Positions 26,970 to 37,023 of a DNA stretch of 64,000 nucleotides are shown here, one piece after another (the first letter of the stretch is position 1; every line of letters starts with the position of its first letter). The position numbers and the translations under genes are program-made. Under the pieces are notes generated by a model, which saw nothing but the letters and a program-made list of their open reading frames with translations, was not told the DNA's origin and made no database searches. The stretch lies in contig BQJF01000007.1 in NCBI GenBank assembly GCA_021604565.1, forward strand, positions 22,855-86,854, written 5' to 3'. This stretch comes from Minwuia thermotolerans (GTDB lineage Bacteria > Pseudomonadota > Alphaproteobacteria > Minwuiales > Minwuiaceae).

Positions 26970-29939
26970 ATGGATGCGCCTGCCAGGGACAGTTCGGGCA
27001 GGCACAGCGTCGCGACCATTCCGGCGGGTCTGCCCTTCGTCGATTGCCTGGCGCGGGTCCTGCTGCAGCGCCATGGTCCCGACGGTGACGGGAGCCTGCC
27101 CGACGCGCTGGTCCTGTTGCCCACCCGCCGCGCCGTGCGGAGCCTGACGGAGGCCTTTCTGCGGGTCAGTGACGGTCGGGCGCTGTTGCTGCCCGTCATG
27201 CGGCCGCTGGGCGACCTGTCGGAGGACGAGCCGCCGGTCAGCCTGCTGGATCCGGTGGATGAGGAAGATCTGGCTGCCCCGGTGCCGGAGACCCGGCGGA
27301 GACTGATCCTGGCCCGGCTGGTCGCGGCAGGGCCTATCGCCACCGCCGGACCGGCGGGTGCGCTGGCGCTTGCCGATGCCCTTGCCCGCTTGCTGGACGA
27401 AAGTGCGACGGAGCGACTGGACTTCGCCAACCTGAAGGATCTCGTACCCGACGCCTATCAGGCGCACTGGGAAGAGACGCTGCGGTTCCTGACGATCATC
27501 ACGGAAGCCTGGCCGGACATTCTCGCCGCCATGGAGCTGATCGATCCCTCGACGCGGCGCGACCTGCTGATGCAGCGCCTGGCCGCACGCTGGCGGCAAT
27601 CCGGCACCGATCATCCGGTCATCATCGCCGGGTCCACCGGTAGTGTGCCCGGAACCGCTGATCTGATGCAGGCCGTGGCCGCCTTGCCGAACGGACAGAT
27701 CGTGCTGCCTGGCTTCGACGTGGATGTCGACGCGCGGGAGCATTCGGAGATTCTGAAGGAACCGGCGCATCCGCAGCACGGCATGCGGCTGCTGCTGCGC
27801 CAGTTGCACGTCAATCCGTCGGACGTCGCCGTCTGGTCCCCTGATGTCGCACTGTCCGCGGCACGGGCGCATCTGCTGCGCGAGGCCCTGCGCCCGGCCA
27901 GCACGACGGACCGGTGGCAGGATCTGAGCGGGATTGCGTCGGAAGCCCTGTCAGGGCTGTCGCTGGTGGAGGCGGAGAATCCGGGGCAGGAGGCGCTGGG
28001 CATTGCCCTGCTGCTGCGTCAGGCAATGGAACAGCCGGGCCGGACTGCGGCTCTGGTCACCCCGGACCGTGCACTGGGTCGGCGCGTCGCGGCGGAACTC
28101 GCCCGCTTCGGTGTCACGGTCGACGACAGTGGCGGGACGCCGTTGCGCCTGACACCGCCCGGTCGGTTCCTCGGGCTGCTGGCCGCCGCACTGGCAGACG
28201 GCTTCGGACCCGTCACATTGCTTGCCCTGTTGAAGCATCCGCTCGCGGGCATGGGACTGCCCACCGCCGAACTCAGGCGTGCGGTACGCGCGTTCGAACG
28301 ACGGGCCATGCGCGGCATTCGCCTGCATGCGGATCTGGAGGGCTTTCTGGCGGTCGTGGCCGACAATGATCGCATGGGCGATGCGCCGCCGTGGCTGCTG
28401 ACCCTGGCGGAAGTCTCGCGACCGTTGCGCAACCTGCTGGCCGCTGGTCCCGTGGCGCTGGACGCGCTGCTGCGTGGCTTTCTCGAACTGGCGGAGTTCA
28501 CTGCCGCCACGGATGCCGAGACCGGTGCGGACCGGCTCTGGCGCGGGGAGGCCGGGGAGCGGGCGGCAGACCTGTTCGCCGAGCTGCTCGACGTCTCCGG
28601 CGATGCTGATCCGGTCGGCCTGTCCGACTGGCCGGACCTGCTGGACCGCCTGATCGGAGGATCGACCGTGCGCCCGCGCTTCGGTACCCATCCGCGTATC
28701 CGTATCCTGGGGCCGCTGGAGGCGCGTTTGCAGACCGCTGATCTGGTCATCCTTGGGGGGCTGAACGAAGGCACCTGGCCCACTGCCGCCGACGCCGATC
28801 CCTGGATGAGCCGTGGCATGCGGGCGGACTTCGGCTTGCCTTCACCTGAACGGCGGATCGGGCTGCAGGCGCATGACTTCGCGCAGTTGGCGGCGTCGGG
28901 AACCGTGGTCCTGACCCGGTCCCTGAAGGCGGAAGGAACGCCGACGGTGCCGTCACGCTGGCTGCTGCGGTTGCGCAGTGTCGTGCGCGGGGCGGGGCTG
29001 GAACTGGTTCCCGACCCCCTGCCGAAGGTCTGGGCGCAGGCCATTGACCGGGCACCGGACCAACCCCCCGCCGTGCCGCCGTCGCCGCGTCCGCCGATCG
29101 CGGCACGGCCTGTCGAGTTGCCGGTGACAGCAGTCGAGAGGCTGATCCGCGATCCCTATGACATCTATGCCAGCCGCATCCTGAAGCTCCGCGCCCTTGA
29201 TCCGCTGGACGAGGAACCGGGACCGCGGCTGAAGGGTGACATGATCCATGCTGCGTTCGAGCAGTTGGCGCGGGACATTCCGGGCATCTGGCGGGCGAGT
29301 GACTGGCCGCGCCTGCGCACCATCGGACAGGCACAGTTCGCCCGCCTCGCCCACCGTCCGGCGATCCATGCGCTCTGGTGGCGGCGCTTCGAGAAGGCAG
29401 CGCACTGGCTGCTGAATCAGGAGGCGAATGACCCCGCGCCGGTTGTCCGGCGCCTTGCGGAGATCAAGGGCGTGCATCCCGGCCTGCCGGGGCTGACCGA
29501 CTTCAGGCTGACAGCCAAGGCTGACCGCATCGACGTCATGTCCGACGGCAGCGCCCGTATCATCGACTACAAGACCGGCACACCGCCGACCCTGCCGCAG
29601 ATCAAGGCGGGCTTTGCCGTGCAGATGCCTCTGCAGGGGCTGATCCTGCGCGACGGCGGCTTTGCGGAGGTCGGCAAGGCGGAACTGACCGATCTGGTGC
29701 ATGTGCGGGTGCATGGCGCGCGGGAGGGCGGGCAGTGGTCGCCGGTCAAGGGGCCGCTGGACGAACTGCTGGCGGATACGGAGACCGGGCTGGCGCAGAT
29801 GATCGCCGAGTATCGCGATCCGGAAACGCCCTACCTGTCGCGCCCCAGGGTGCAGTTCCTGGGCTATCCGGGCGATTATGACCATCTGGCGAGGGTGCCG
29901 GAGTGGTCGACCCGTGACGGCGGGGAGGGGGAGGCATGA
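26970..29939 (+). CDS. addB: Double-strand break repair protein AddB
   Basis: AddB is the second subunit of the AddAB helicase-nuclease that resects double-strand breaks for RecA. The 989-residue protein is of the alphaproteobacterial type. The N-terminal inactive helicase region has LLPTRRAVRSLTEAFL and no classical Walker A. Near the middle is GGLNEGTWP, and the C-terminal RecB-like nuclease has RIIDYKTGTPP with the catalytic D-x-K. No iron-sulfur cysteine pattern is visible. It starts 2 bases after murU and its stop overlaps the addA start by 4 bases. Confidence 0.94.
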   Translation: MDAPARDSSGRHSVATIPAGLPFVDCLARVLLQRHGPDGDGSLPDALVLLPTRRAVRSLTEAFLRVSDGRALLLPVMRPLGDLSEDEPPVSLLDPVDEEDLAAPVPETRRRLILARLVAAGPIATAGPAGALALADALARLLDESATERLDFANLKDLVPDAYQAHWEETLRFLTIITEAWPDILAAMELIDPSTRRDLLMQRLAARWRQSGTDHPVIIAGSTGSVPGTADLMQAVAALPNGQIVLPGFDVDVDAREHSEILKEPAHPQHGMRLLLRQLHVNPSDVAVWSPDVALSAARAHLLREALRPASTTDRWQDLSGIASEALSGLSLVEAENPGQEALGIALLLRQAMEQPGRTAALVTPDRALGRRVAAELARFGVTVDDSGGTPLRLTPPGRFLGLLAAALADGFGPVTLLALLKHPLAGMGLPTAELRRAVRAFERRAMRGIRLHADLEGFLAVVADNDRMGDAPPWLLTLAEVSRPLRNLLAAGPVALDALLRGFLELAEFTAATDAETGADRLWRGEAGERAADLFAELLDVSGDADPVGLSDWPDLLDRLIGGSTVRPRFGTHPRIRILGPLEARLQTADLVILGGLNEGTWPTAADADPWMSRGMRADFGLPSPERRIGLQAHDFAQLAASGTVVLTRSLKAEGTPTVPSRWLLRLRSVVRGAGLELVPDPLPKVWAQAIDRAPDQPPAVPPSPRPPIAARPVELPVTAVERLIRDPYDIYASRILKLRALDPLDEEPGPRLKGDMIHAAFEQLARDIPGIWRASDWPRLRTIGQAQFARLAHRPAIHALWWRRFEKAAHWLLNQEANDPAPVVRRLAEIKGVHPGLPGLTDFRLTAKADRIDVMSDGSARIIDYKTGTPPTLPQIKAGFAVQMPLQGLILRDGGFAEVGKAELTDLVHVRVHGAREGGQWSPVKGPLDELLADTETGLAQMIAEYRDPETPYLSRPRVQFLGYPGDYDHLARVPEWSTRDGGEGEA

Positions 29940-32900
29940 CCGATCCGGTGCATACCGACCGTCCGCCCGTCGATCTGGCCGCCACCATCGGGCGGCAACA
30001 GAAGGCGGCGCATCCGTTGACCTCCGCATGGGTCAGCGCCAATGCCGGGTCCGGCAAGACCCGGGTGCTGACCGATCGGGTGGTGCGGCTGATGCTTGCC
30101 GGCACCGAACCCAGCCGCATCCTGAGCCTGACCTTTACCAAGGCCGCGGCGGCGGAGATGGAGAACCGGCTGTTCACCCGGCTGGGGGAATGGGCAACGC
30201 TGGGCAATGCGGAACTGCGGGCGCAGCTTTGTGAACTGGTCGGTCAGCCTGCGGGCGATGACATCGACCTCGGTATCGCCCGCCGCCTGTTTGCGCGGGC
30301 GCTGGAGACACCGGGCGGGCTGAAGATCCAGACCATCCATGCCTTCGCCAGTTCCGTGCTGGGGCGGTTCCCGCTGGAAGCCGGTATCTCGCCCGAGTTC
30401 AGGGTGATGGACGATGTGCAGGCCAATGAGGTCAAGGCGGCGCTGAAGGAGGATCTGCTGGCCGGGCGGCATGATGACGCCGCCGTCAGGGGCGCTGTCG
30501 ATCGCCTGGTGGACTGGCTGCCAGACACGGAGTTCGAGGCGTTGCTGAATACCGCGCTCTGGCGCCGCGATGCGCTGACCACGGTGCTGCAGGCCCGGGG
30601 CGGGCCGCAGGGCACCGCAGACGCGCTGCGCCGCCAGCTTGGGCTCTCTGCGGGCGAGACGGCGGAGGATGTGCTGCAGACCGCCTGCCGTTTCGGCGCG
30701 TTCGACGAGCTTGGTCTGCGCCGGTCGCTGGCCGCGTTCCAGCAGGACAGCACCGCCACCGCGAAACGCAATGCCGACAGGCTTTCCGGCTGGCTTGGAT
30801 CGGATGATGCGGGTCGGGTGGCGATGTTCGACGACTATTGCGCCATGTACCTGACCAGGACCGGGGAACCGGCAAAGCGGTTGGTGACAAAGTCGGCGGA
30901 AAAGGCTGATCCCGGCGTGGTCGATGTCATGCTGGATGAGCAGGATCGGATCTGCATCACCCATGACCGTCTTCGCGCTGCTCGACTGGCTGACAGGACC
31001 GCCGATTTCCTGACCCTGGCGGGCCGGTTGCTGGATGGCTACGCGCAGGCGAAGCAAGGGCGTGGCATGCTGGATCATGATGATCTGATCCTGCGTCTGC
31101 GGGAACTGCTGCGCCGGGACCGGGGCTGGGTGCACTACAAGCTGGACCAGGGCATCGACCATATCCTGATCGACGAGGCGCAGGACACGTCCCCGGCGCA
31201 GTGGGACATCGCGCGGGAACTGAGCGAGGAGTTCTTCGACGGCGAAGGTGCGCGGCAGGGCGTGCGCACGGTGTTCGCGGTCGGTGACGAGAAACAGTCG
31301 ATCTACAGCTTCCAGGGGGCCGACCCGGCCGGTTTCCAGCGCAACCGGGAATGGTTTGGCGGGCGTGTGGAGGGCGTCAACGAGGCCTTCGCAGCCATCG
31401 ACCTGCAGCTTTCCTTCCGCTCCGCCACCGCGATCCTGTCCGCCGTCGATCATGTGCTTTCGGGCGAACGCGCGCATGGCGTGACGGCAGACAACAGCGC
31501 ACCCAGCCATCATGCATTCCGCGCCGGGACACAGGGGCTGGTGGAACTCTGGCCACTGGTGGAGCCGGTGGAGCGCCCGGAGAAAAACCGCTGGGACGCG
31601 CCGCTGAACCAGGAAACCGTCGACAGTCCGCGCCGCCGTCTGGCGCAGGCCATCGCGGCCCGCATCGCCGCCATGATCAATGACAGGGAAGCCATCGGCG
31701 ACGTGGCGGGCGGCAACCATCCCGCGCGTGCGATCCGGGCCGGTGACGTGATGATCCTGGTGCGCAAGCGCGACGCGCTGGTGGTGGAGATCTCCCGCGC
31801 CCTGAAGGCCGTTGGCGTACCGGTCGCCGGCTCCGACAGGATGCGGCTGACGGAACAGGTCGCGATCATGGACCTGATGGTGCTGGGCGATTTCCTGCTG
31901 TTGCCGGAGGATGATCTGGCACTGGCAACTGTCCTGAAGTCGCCGCTGTTCGGCTTCGATGATGACAGGGACCTCTTCCCGCTGGCTTACGGTCGGAAGG
32001 GGACGCTGTGGCAGGCCCTGCGGACGCGTGCAGGGGAGCAGCCGCACTGGCAGGCGGCACTGGCGGAGTTGCAGGATCTGATGGGCCTCGTGGATGTGCA
32101 GCCGCCATTCGAGTTCTATTCCGGCCTTCTGGGGCCGCGTGGTGGCCGGAAGCGCCTGATCGCCCGGCTGGGCCCGGATCAGATCGACCCGATCGACGAG
32201 TTCCTGGAGGCCGCGCTGGCCGATGAACGGCATGGCCCGGCCTCCATGCAGGGTTTCCTGCACCGTCTGAGGCAGCAGGATGTGGAGATCAAGCGCGACA
32301 TGGACCACCGCCACGATGCGGTGCGGATCATGACCGTGCATGGCGCGAAGGGGCTGGAGGCCCCGGTCGTCTTCCTGCCCGATACTGTCAGCGTGCCGCT
32401 GGCGCCGCGTGACCGCCTCGCGTTCCTGTCCGGCAGCGAGCCGCGTCTGCCGCTGGTCACCGGAACGGCTGCCGAGAACCCGGTCGCCCTGCAGGACCAT
32501 CGCGATCGGGTCATGCAGGAACAGAACTGGGAGTACCGGCGCCTGCTCTATGTCGCGATGACGCGGGCGGAGGACCGGCTCTATGTCTGCGGCTGCAAGA
32601 CCGCGCGGGAGAAGGAGCCGAAGGACGACTGCTGGTACCGGATGGTGGAAGAGGGTTTGCGGCAGGCAGGAGCCGTCGAGTCGGAAGGTGGGCTGCTGCT
32701 TGGACAGGCGACCGAGAGCCAGGCGGAAGCCCTTGCAGGGTCGGAGACGGACATGTCCCTTCCGGACTGGGCGATGCGACCGATGCCGGAGGAACCGACG
32801 CCGCCCCGCCCGCTCAGTCCCTCGCGCCCCGACGGTGCGGAACCTGCCGTGCGCAGCCCCCTCGCGGGGCCGGTGGCGGGTTCCGGTGCGCTGCGGCGTG

Positions 32901-33388
32901 GTGTGCTGATCCATTACCTACTGCAGGTAATGCCGACCCTGCCGGAAGGTGCGCGTGAAGGGCGCGGGCTGGCGCTGTTGCAGCGGCGTGCGCCGGAACT
33001 TGATGCCGCCACGGTGACCGCGATGGTGGCGGAGGCACAGTCCGTCATGGGCGCGGCGGAGCTGGCGCCTCTGTTCGGTCCCGGCAGCCGCGCGGAGGCC
33101 GCGATCACCGGTGTCGTCGATGGCGTCGTCGTGACAGGCCAGGTCGACAGGCTGCTGATCGGCGACGACCGGATCATCGTCGCGGACTACAAGACCAATC
33201 GGCCCCCGCCTCAGAACGTCGCAGATGTCTCCCCTGCCTATCTGCGGCAGATGGGGCTCTATCGTGCGGTGCTGCAGCAGTTGCATCCGGACCGCCCGGT
33301 TGTCGCGATTCTCGTCTGGACCGATGAGGCGCGTGCCATGACCCTGCCCGATGCCCTGATGGATCGTGCGTTGCAGCGGACCGCTTGA
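29936..33388 (+). CDS. addA: Double-strand break repair helicase AddA
   Basis: AddA is the UvrD-like helicase and nuclease subunit partnering AddB. The 1150-residue product has Walker A NAGSGKTRVLTDRV near residue 40, LTFTKAAAAEM, the Walker B DEAQDTSPAQW, GDEKQSIYSFQGADP, VHGAKGLEAPVVFLPD and YVAMTRAEDRLYV. The C-terminal nuclease has IVADYKTNRPPP. All helicase motifs look intact. The ATG overlaps the addB stop (ATGA), so the subunits should be made in equal amounts. A likely trxA promoter overlaps its stop codon. Confidence 0.96.
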   Translation: MTDPVHTDRPPVDLAATIGRQQKAAHPLTSAWVSANAGSGKTRVLTDRVVRLMLAGTEPSRILSLTFTKAAAAEMENRLFTRLGEWATLGNAELRAQLCELVGQPAGDDIDLGIARRLFARALETPGGLKIQTIHAFASSVLGRFPLEAGISPEFRVMDDVQANEVKAALKEDLLAGRHDDAAVRGAVDRLVDWLPDTEFEALLNTALWRRDALTTVLQARGGPQGTADALRRQLGLSAGETAEDVLQTACRFGAFDELGLRRSLAAFQQDSTATAKRNADRLSGWLGSDDAGRVAMFDDYCAMYLTRTGEPAKRLVTKSAEKADPGVVDVMLDEQDRICITHDRLRAARLADRTADFLTLAGRLLDGYAQAKQGRGMLDHDDLILRLRELLRRDRGWVHYKLDQGIDHILIDEAQDTSPAQWDIARELSEEFFDGEGARQGVRTVFAVGDEKQSIYSFQGADPAGFQRNREWFGGRVEGVNEAFAAIDLQLSFRSATAILSAVDHVLSGERAHGVTADNSAPSHHAFRAGTQGLVELWPLVEPVERPEKNRWDAPLNQETVDSPRRRLAQAIAARIAAMINDREAIGDVAGGNHPARAIRAGDVMILVRKRDALVVEISRALKAVGVPVAGSDRMRLTEQVAIMDLMVLGDFLLLPEDDLALATVLKSPLFGFDDDRDLFPLAYGRKGTLWQALRTRAGEQPHWQAALAELQDLMGLVDVQPPFEFYSGLLGPRGGRKRLIARLGPDQIDPIDEFLEAALADERHGPASMQGFLHRLRQQDVEIKRDMDHRHDAVRIMTVHGAKGLEAPVVFLPDTVSVPLAPRDRLAFLSGSEPRLPLVTGTAAENPVALQDHRDRVMQEQNWEYRRLLYVAMTRAEDRLYVCGCKTAREKEPKDDCWYRMVEEGLRQAGAVESEGGLLLGQATESQAEALAGSETDMSLPDWAMRPMPEEPTPPRPLSPSRPDGAEPAVRSPLAGPVAGSGALRRGVLIHYLLQVMPTLPEGAREGRGLALLQRRAPELDAATVTAMVAEAQSVMGAAELAPLFGPGSRAEAAITGVVDGVVVTGQVDRLLIGDDRIIVADYKTNRPPPQNVADVSPAYLRQMGLYRAVLQQLHPDRPVVAILVWTDEARAMTLPDALMDRALQRTA

Positions 33389-33413
33389 CGCTCCCCCGAC
33401 CCCTACCTAGTTT
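33385..33413 (+). promoter_or_regulatory. Candidate promoter of trxA
   Basis: TTGACG at 33385-33390 and TAGTTT at 33408-33413 are 17 bases apart, about 57 bases before the trxA start. The -35 element overlaps the addA stop codon. Confidence 0.5.
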
Positions 33414-33469
33414 CATGCTCAACGCCGAAGCATTGCCGCGCAGGCATCCCAACATTGCGGAGAAGACCG

Positions 33470-33790
33470 ATGAGCACCGTCAAGATCACTGACGACAACT
33501 TCCAGACCGACGTCCTTTCATCCGACACGCCGGTGCTGGTCGACTACTGGGCCGAATGGTGTGGCCCGTGCCGCCAGATCGCCCCGTCGCTGGACGAGAT
33601 TTCCGCCGAGATGGATGGCAAGCTGACTATCGCGAAGCTGAACATCGACGAGAACCCGAACACGCCGACCCGCTATGGCGTGCGTGGTATTCCGACCCTG
33701 ATGCTGTTCAAGGGCGGTGAGGTCGTGGCGACCAAGGTCGGCGTGCTGCCCAAGTCCCAGCTGCAGTCCTGGATCGACTCCAACATCTGA
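33470..33790 (+). CDS. trxA: Thioredoxin
   Basis: This is the general cytoplasmic disulfide reductase of 106 residues. The active site is the canonical WCGPC within [18 protein letters not shown], and the cis-proline loop [13 protein letters not shown] follows. The ATG at 33470 begins [11 protein letters not shown] behind a GGAGA site; a few upstream in-frame codons are not needed. A strong hairpin follows directly after the gene. Location downstream of addA is a common alphaproteobacterial arrangement. Confidence 0.97.
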   Translation: MSTVKITDDNFQTDVLSSDTPVLVDYWAEWCGPCRQIAPSLDEISAEMDGKLTIAKLNIDENPNTPTRYGVRGIPTLMLFKGGEVVATKVGVLPKSQLQSWIDSNI

Positions 33791-33799
33791 TATCCGCCC

Positions 33800-33822
33800 G
33801 CCGCTCCGGTCGCCGGAGCGGC
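33800..33822. terminator. Bidirectional terminator hairpin between trxA and ispE
   Basis: GCCGCTCCGG and CCGGAGCGGC form a perfect 10-bp stem around TCG, 9 bases after the trxA stop and 10 bases before the ispE stop on the other strand. The U run is weak. Confidence 0.65.
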
Positions 33823-33832
33823 AGCAAGCCTG

Positions 33833-34714
33833 TCATTGGTGGTGTAGCACGCCCGCGGCGCACCACCAGCCCGGAGAGGCGTGGCTGATGGCCTGCTGTG
33901 CGGCCTCGGCCGTTTCTCGGGTATCGAACAGGCCGATGCAGGTCGCGCCTGAACCCGACATGCGATGCAGTCTGACACCGGCGCATTCGCTGATCGCGGC
34001 CAGGACATCGCCAATCACCGGGCAGAGGCTGATCGCTGGTCGTTGCAGATCGTTGCGACAGGCACCGAGATCCGCGAACCATGCATCCCGATCTCCCGAG
34101 GGAAAGGCCGACGGCTCAAGAGGCTCGGTGAATGCGCTGTCCCGCGCGTACTGCCGGAAGACGGAGGGCGTCGGAACTTCCACGACGGGATTGACCAGCA
34201 GTACGCCCAGCCCCTCCGGCAGGTCGTAGGGCGTCAACTGCTCTCCGATACCTTCCATCAAGCTCGGTCGTGCGGCCAGGCAGACCGGAACATCGGCCCC
34301 GAGATCCAGCGCCAGCCGGGTCAGCGCCTGATTGTCAGGCAGGATCGCCCAAAGGTCCATCAGGGCCCGCAGGGTGGCTGCGGCATCCGATGACCCGCCG
34401 CCGATACCGGAGGCCACAGGCAGGTTCTTTTGCAGCGTCAGGCGCAGGCCATCGAGTGACCGGCCCGCCAGCGCCGCAAGGCCCGTGGCCGCGCGCACGA
34501 CCTGGTTATCGGCAGCCTCCCCGTCCAGCGCGGTCGCGAAAGGGCCTGTGGTCTGGAACTGGAATCCGGTCGCGCCGGAATTCTCCACCATGATCCGGTC
34601 GCCGATGTCGGCAAAGGCGACAAGGCTCTGCAGCAGGTGCAGGCCATCGGGGCGGCGACCCACCACATGCAGGAACAGGTTCAGCTTGGCCGGAGCATTG
34701 CGCGCGACGGTCAT
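33833..34714 (-). CDS. ispE: 4-diphosphocytidyl-2-C-methyl-D-erythritol kinase
   Basis: IspE phosphorylates CDP-methylerythritol in the non-mevalonate isoprenoid pathway. The 293-residue GHMP kinase has the N-terminal PAKLNLFLHVVGRRPDG, the ATP-binding PVASGIGGGSSDAAA and the C-terminal MSGSGATCIGLF. It starts 44 bases after the TPR gene on the same strand and is convergent with trxA. Confidence 0.96.
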   Translation of the reverse strand: MTVARNAPAKLNLFLHVVGRRPDGLHLLQSLVAFADIGDRIMVENSGATGFQFQTTGPFATALDGEAADNQVVRAATGLAALAGRSLDGLRLTLQKNLPVASGIGGGSSDAAATLRALMDLWAILPDNQALTRLALDLGADVPVCLAARPSLMEGIGEQLTPYDLPEGLGVLLVNPVVEVPTPSVFRQYARDSAFTEPLEPSAFPSGDRDAWFADLGACRNDLQRPAISLCPVIGDVLAAISECAGVRLHRMSGSGATCIGLFDTRETAEAAQQAISHASPGWWCAAGVLHHQ

Positions 34715-34758
34715 GACGGTCTCTTTGGGGCGATGCGGTGCCAGTGTCAGTGCCGGTA

Positions 34759-36552
34759 TCAGGTGCAGCCGTGGAAAGTGCTGGAATCCTTGCCCAGACC
34801 GTCATTGAGCTTGCGAATGACCGACTCGGTCTGTTCCTCATCCGGGTCGAGCACAAGCACGCGGCGCCACTGGAAACAGCTCTCCAGCCGTCGCCCGACA
34901 TGCCAGTAGGCATCGCCCAGATGTTCGTTGATCGTGGGATCCTCGGGGCGCAGTTCAACCGCCCGCTCCAGTTGTTTGACCGCTTCATCGTGGTCGCCCT
35001 TGCGGAACAGTACCCACCCCAGGCTGTCCACGATGTAGCCATCCTGCGGCTTCAGCGCGACCGCGCTGCGCAGCATCTCGACGGCTTCATCCAGCCGCAT
35101 GCCCTTGTCTGCCCAGGAATAGGCCAGATAGTTCATGATGTAGGGATGACGGGGGCGCAGCTCCAGCGCCTGCAGCAGGTCACGCTCCGCATCGTTCCAG
35201 CGCCCGGACCGCTCCAGCGCGATGCCACGGGCATAGAGCACAGCCCAGTGACGCGGTTGCAGGTCGTCGACCCGCTCCAGCGCCCGGCTGTAGACCGTTG
35301 CCGCTTCCTCGAACCGGGAGTGCGTGCGCAGCAGGTCAGCCAGGGTGATCAGGGCAACCGTTTCCTCGGAGCGTTCCGAGGCCATGCGCTGCAGCAGTTC
35401 GATGGCCTGATCGGTACGGTCGAGCTTGTCCAGCATCCAGGCCGTACGCAACCGGGCACCCCACTTGTAGGGAGATTCATGCGCCACACGCTCATAGGCG
35501 GCGATGGCGTCCAGCCAGCGGTCATTGGTCTCGCGAATGTCGCCCAGCAACGCCTGCGCCACGTCCAGATCGGCGCGGACATGCAGCGACAGGCGCAGGT
35601 AGATCATCGCCACATCGCTGACGTTGTCGCGCACCAGCGCAGAGGCCGCGCCATAGAGAGCCTCCGCGATCCCGTCATTCGCATCGCGAATGGGGAAGGC
35701 GTCCGCCAGATCCCGCTCACCGCTGAGATAGGCCACCAGCACATGATCCTCGCCAAAGCGGTCGAGCAGGCTTTCGAGTTCCCTGTGCCCGGCCTCCGCA
35801 CCGTCACGTCTGCCGACGATGGATGCCTTGACCAGCATGGACCTGAGGTCGGGGCGGCTGCTTTCCTCGTAGGCGGCGAAGGCCTCCAGCGCGCCGTCAA
35901 GGTCACCGGCTGTCGCCAGGATCAGGGCGCGGTGGTAGCTGGCGAAGGGAACGAAGGCTTCGGTCCGTTCCAGCGGTTTAAGCCGTTGGGCCGCATCCAC
36001 ACCATCGCCGTTGCCGAATGATGCCCAGGCCCGCAGCAGGGGGCCGACCAGGCGCATCGATCCGCGCCGCTTGTTGGCCTTGGAGATCCGGGATTCGCCC
36101 TTTCCGAACTGCCCCATCTTCAGTTCGTGGACGGCGACGGTCAGATTGGCCACCGGTGCTGCCTGATCGCCTTCCAGAATGCGTTCGGCCAGTGGCAGCG
36201 CCGCTGCCACATCGCCTTCGGATACGGTCAGCAGGAACGCCCGCCGCAGCAGCCAGAGATTGTCCGGGTCTGCCTCCAGCGCTTCGTTGAAATACCTGGC
36301 AGCAGCGGCGATATCGCCGTCCTTGCGGGCCTGTCGCGCGGCCAGAAAGGCTCCGAAGCCCTTTCCGGAAGCCCGCGCGGCGGGGGTGACGGGGGAGACA
36401 ACGGCCTCGGTATCCTTCGACGCCAGTTCCGTGGCGTTCGCGGGTCCGGATTGCCAGCCAATGACACCGGCGAGAAGTCCGAGCGCGAGCGGCACGGAAC
36501 GGGCGCAGGACAGATAGCGGTGTGTGTTTCTCATGGAACTGATTGTTTGCAT
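34759..36552 (-). CDS. Exported TPR-repeat protein
   Basis: The 597-residue protein has an N-terminal signal or membrane anchor (LALGLLAGVIGWQSG, about residues 24-40) and then many tetratricopeptide repeats. The clearest repeats are in the C-terminal third (AYSWADKG, DSLGWVLFRKGD, EHLGDAYWHVGRR). TPR arrays scaffold protein complexes, and this size class is widespread beside ispE in alphaproteobacteria. The start at 36552 has AGAGGTG upstream. Cellular role is not known; the periplasm or inner membrane is the likely location. Confidence 0.8.
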   Translation of the reverse strand: MQTISSMRNTHRYLSCARSVPLALGLLAGVIGWQSGPANATELASKDTEAVVSPVTPAARASGKGFGAFLAARQARKDGDIAAAARYFNEALEADPDNLWLLRRAFLLTVSEGDVAAALPLAERILEGDQAAPVANLTVAVHELKMGQFGKGESRISKANKRRGSMRLVGPLLRAWASFGNGDGVDAAQRLKPLERTEAFVPFASYHRALILATAGDLDGALEAFAAYEESSRPDLRSMLVKASIVGRRDGAEAGHRELESLLDRFGEDHVLVAYLSGERDLADAFPIRDANDGIAEALYGAASALVRDNVSDVAMIYLRLSLHVRADLDVAQALLGDIRETNDRWLDAIAAYERVAHESPYKWGARLRTAWMLDKLDRTDQAIELLQRMASERSEETVALITLADLLRTHSRFEEAATVYSRALERVDDLQPRHWAVLYARGIALERSGRWNDAERDLLQALELRPRHPYIMNYLAYSWADKGMRLDEAVEMLRSAVALKPQDGYIVDSLGWVLFRKGDHDEAVKQLERAVELRPEDPTINEHLGDAYWHVGRRLESCFQWRRVLVLDPDEEQTESVIRKLNDGLGKDSSTFHGCT

Positions 36553-36651
36553 GGGCACCTCTTCCCGCAAGACCAAACTTGCGTGATCATCGCCGCTCAG
36601 GCGTTGATTTTCGGTGTATTGCGGTCGCTTGCGCCCCGGGGCAAGCCGGTA

Positions 36652-37023
36652 TCAGGCCCCGTCACCTGTCGGGAAACGGGTTCTGAAGGCTTCGGCGGTC
36701 GCCTCGAACTCGACCAGGATCCCCTGCGCGCGGGCCACGGCAACGGCGTGATCCCCATCCTTCACCGATCTCTCGATCACCGCTGCCCGGGCTCCCAGGC
36801 GTGCTGCGCCAAAGGTCGAGCATGTGCTCTTCAGTGCATGGCCCTCGAACCCGAGGCGAGAGAAATCGTCGGTCGCTGCCGCTTCCGACACTTCCTGGAC
36901 CCGGCGCGCAGCCTCTGCCAGGAATTCATCAACCAGCACGCCGACGATCTCGTCGCCAGTGTCCTGTGCCAGTGCCTGCAATGCAGCGTCGTCGAGAAGG
37001 GGGAGGGAGTCGTCTGTTGTCAT
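36652..37023 (-). CDS. Stand-alone HPt (histidine phosphotransfer) domain protein
   Basis: This 123-residue helical protein carries the HPt signature FEGHALKSTCSTFGAARLG with the phospho-accepting His62. It contains nothing but the HPt domain, so it should shuttle phosphate between a hybrid kinase and a response regulator. The start at 37023 overlaps the stop of the upstream isomerase gene by 3 bases (ATGA). No hybrid kinase is adjacent; the nearest kinase, at 40.6 kb, lacks a receiver domain. Its partners are therefore elsewhere. Confidence 0.85.
   Translation of the reverse strand: MTTDDSLPLLDDAALQALAQDTGDEIVGVLVDEFLAEAARRVQEVSEAAATDDFSRLGFEGHALKSTCSTFGAARLGARAAVIERSVKDGDHAVAVARAQGILVEFEATAEAFRTRFPTGDGA

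Noticed and set aside
29876..32914. 1012-codon open frame antisense to addA
   Set aside because: Arg/His/Gln-rich translation typical of GC-rich shadows; addA motifs are intact on the other strand.
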